In this document: in pieces, positions 4,788 through 5,394 of the stretch
Layout: the number at the start of each line of letters is the position of its first letter
Numbering within the stretch: the first letter of the stretch is position 1
DNA from: Acetobacteraceae bacterium
Lineage (GTDB): Bacteria; Pseudomonadota; Alphaproteobacteria; Acetobacterales; Acetobacteraceae
Length of the DNA: 5,394 nt
Direction: 5' to 3'
Assembly (NCBI GenBank): GCA_947475475.1
Contig: CANJOG010000162.1
Coordinates: 1-5,394 of the forward strand
Program-made: the position numbers and the translations under genes
Notes under the pieces: generated by a model
What the model saw: only the letters and a program-made list of their open reading frames with translations
Database searches by the model: none
What the model was told of the DNA's origin: nothing

Positions 4788-4850
4788 CCGGCAGTCTGCC
4801 ACGGGCAGTCTGCCACGGGCAGTCCGCCACGGGCAGTCCGCCACCGGGCT
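4784..4850 (+). repeat. Four tandem 14-bp palindromic repeats growing out of the selC 3' end
   Basis: Units are GCCACCGGCAGTCT (4784-4797), GCCACGGGCAGTCT (4798-4811), GCCACGGGCAGTCC (4812-4825) and GCCACGGGCAGTCC (4826-4839), then a degenerate part GCCACCGGGCT (4840-4850). The first unit starts with the discriminator and CCA of tRNA-Sec, so each later copy repeats that GCCA, and copies 3 to 5 are preceded or followed by TCCGCCA, as in the tRNA. The array is also palindromic: CTGCC-ACG-GGCAG and GGCAG-T-CTGCC can form short hairpins. It lies between the tRNA and the cytochrome b561 gene. Possible roles are a 3' trailer processing or termination structure, or plain slippage expansion. Confidence 0.9.
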
Positions 4851-4887
4851 CGCCCGCAGAATGGGCCGCGCAAGATCGGGGGTAGCA

Positions 4888-5394
4888 ATGGGTTCGACGC
4901 CGGACAGCACGATTCTCCGCTATGGCGTGACAGCGCGGATGCTGCACTGGCTGACCGTCCTGCTGATTGCCGTGCAATTCCCGATTGGCCTGGTGATGGC
5001 CTGGCGCGGCGAGCACGATCTTTGGGATGCCACCACCGATCTGCTCTACGCCCTGCACAAGGGCTTCGGATTCCTGTTTCTGATTGTGATTCTGGTGCGG
5101 CTCGCGTCACGGCTGATGCTGGGGGCACCGCCACCCGAACCGAGCCTGCAAGGCGCGCAGAAGCTGATCGCTGAGGTGGTGCACTGGCTGCTCTATGCGC
5201 TGCTGATTGCCGTGCCGGTGCTGGGCTGGCTGACCGTGTCGCTGTTTCCGGCGCTGGAGGTGTTTCCTGGGCTGAGCCTGCCGGCGATCACCGGGGCGGA
5301 TCGCGCGGCGTCGGACATGATGGCGCGGCGGCATGGGGTGACGGCGTTCATGCTGGTGGGTCTGGCGGCGCTGCATGCCGCGGCGGCGCTGCAT
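4888..5394 (+). CDS. Cytochrome b561 family membrane protein, 3' truncated by the window
   Basis: 169 codons are visible and the frame is still open at the window end. The start reads MGSTPDSTILRYGVTARMLHWLTVLLIAVQFPIGLVMAW. This is a di-haem, four-helix inner-membrane cytochrome of the bacterial b561 (CybB/YodB-like) type, which passes electrons from quinols to periplasmic acceptors. Helix 1 covers about residues 19-39 with H20 in RMLHWL; helix 2 about 52-73 with H57 in ALHKGFG; helix 3 about 97-119 with H99 in VVHWLLYALL; helix 4 begins near 150, with H163 and H169. A loop (120-148) reads FPALEVFPGLSLP. The conserved His positions in each helix support haem b binding. ATG 4888 follows a G run (4878-4882) by 5 nt; an in-frame ATG at 4861 would add nine residues, MGRARSGVA, but has no ribosome site. 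It begins 100 nt after selC and may be read through from it, though the two are not known to be functionally linked. Confidence 0.92.
   Translation, partial: MGSTPDSTILRYGVTARMLHWLTVLLIAVQFPIGLVMAWRGEHDLWDATTDLLYALHKGFGFLFLIVILVRLASRLMLGAPPPEPSLQGAQKLIAEVVHWLLYALLIAVPVLGWLTVSLFPALEVFPGLSLPAITGADRAASDMMARRHGVTAFMLVGLAALHAAAALH

Noticed and set aside
4784..4850. Tandem repeats as a CRISPR array
   Set aside because: The units are 14 bp, directly joined without spacers, and no cas gene is present.
4670..4885. Short + and - strand open frames across selC and the repeats
   Set aside because: They run through a clear tRNA gene; the repeated peptide units only reflect the 14-bp DNA repeats.

Overview
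The window looks like chromosomal DNA of a GC-rich alphaproteobacterium, probably in or near the Rhodospirillales. The pointers are a GroEL C-terminus ending in a Gly/Met tail, a TIGR02300-type ('FYDLN acid') zinc-ribbon protein (a family I know mainly from Alphaproteobacteria), and several small alphaproteobacterial-style hypothetical proteins. The genus cannot be fixed from the sequence alone.

Layout. Positions 1-542 hold the 3' end of groEL on the + strand. It ends at a strong stem-loop (607-636) with A and T runs on both sides, which can serve as a terminator for both strands. From 669 to about 2016 five small genes run on the - strand towards that terminator. In transcription order they are a 67-aa helical protein, an 81-aa protein (GTG start, 6 nt after the previous stop), a 67-aa protein, a 49-aa Lys-rich protein and the 115-aa TIGR02300 protein. 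A region without convincing genes (2017-2472) separates this cluster from a + strand transglutaminase-like protein (2473-3291). That gene converges, with a 19-nt gap, on a - strand class I cytochrome P450 related to P450cam/CYP101 (3311-4516). The P450 gene has a recognisable sigma70-like promoter at 4565-4593.

From 4693 the + strand encodes selC, the selenocysteine tRNA with anticodon UCA. It has the 8-bp acceptor stem, 6-bp D stem and long variable arm of this tRNA class. It is followed at once by four tandem 14-bp repeats, whose first copy begins at the tRNA's own GCCA 3' end. About 100 nt after the tRNA, a cytochrome b561-family membrane protein starts and runs off the window.

The genes do not form one pathway: the window is a mosaic of a chaperonin operon end, a small-protein cluster, two enzyme genes and a selenocysteine tRNA locus. 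The points most worth following are the selC-seeded palindromic repeat array, a transglutaminase-fold protein lacking the canonical catalytic His, and the uncharacterised small-protein cluster. I found no CRISPR array, insertion sequence or defence system.
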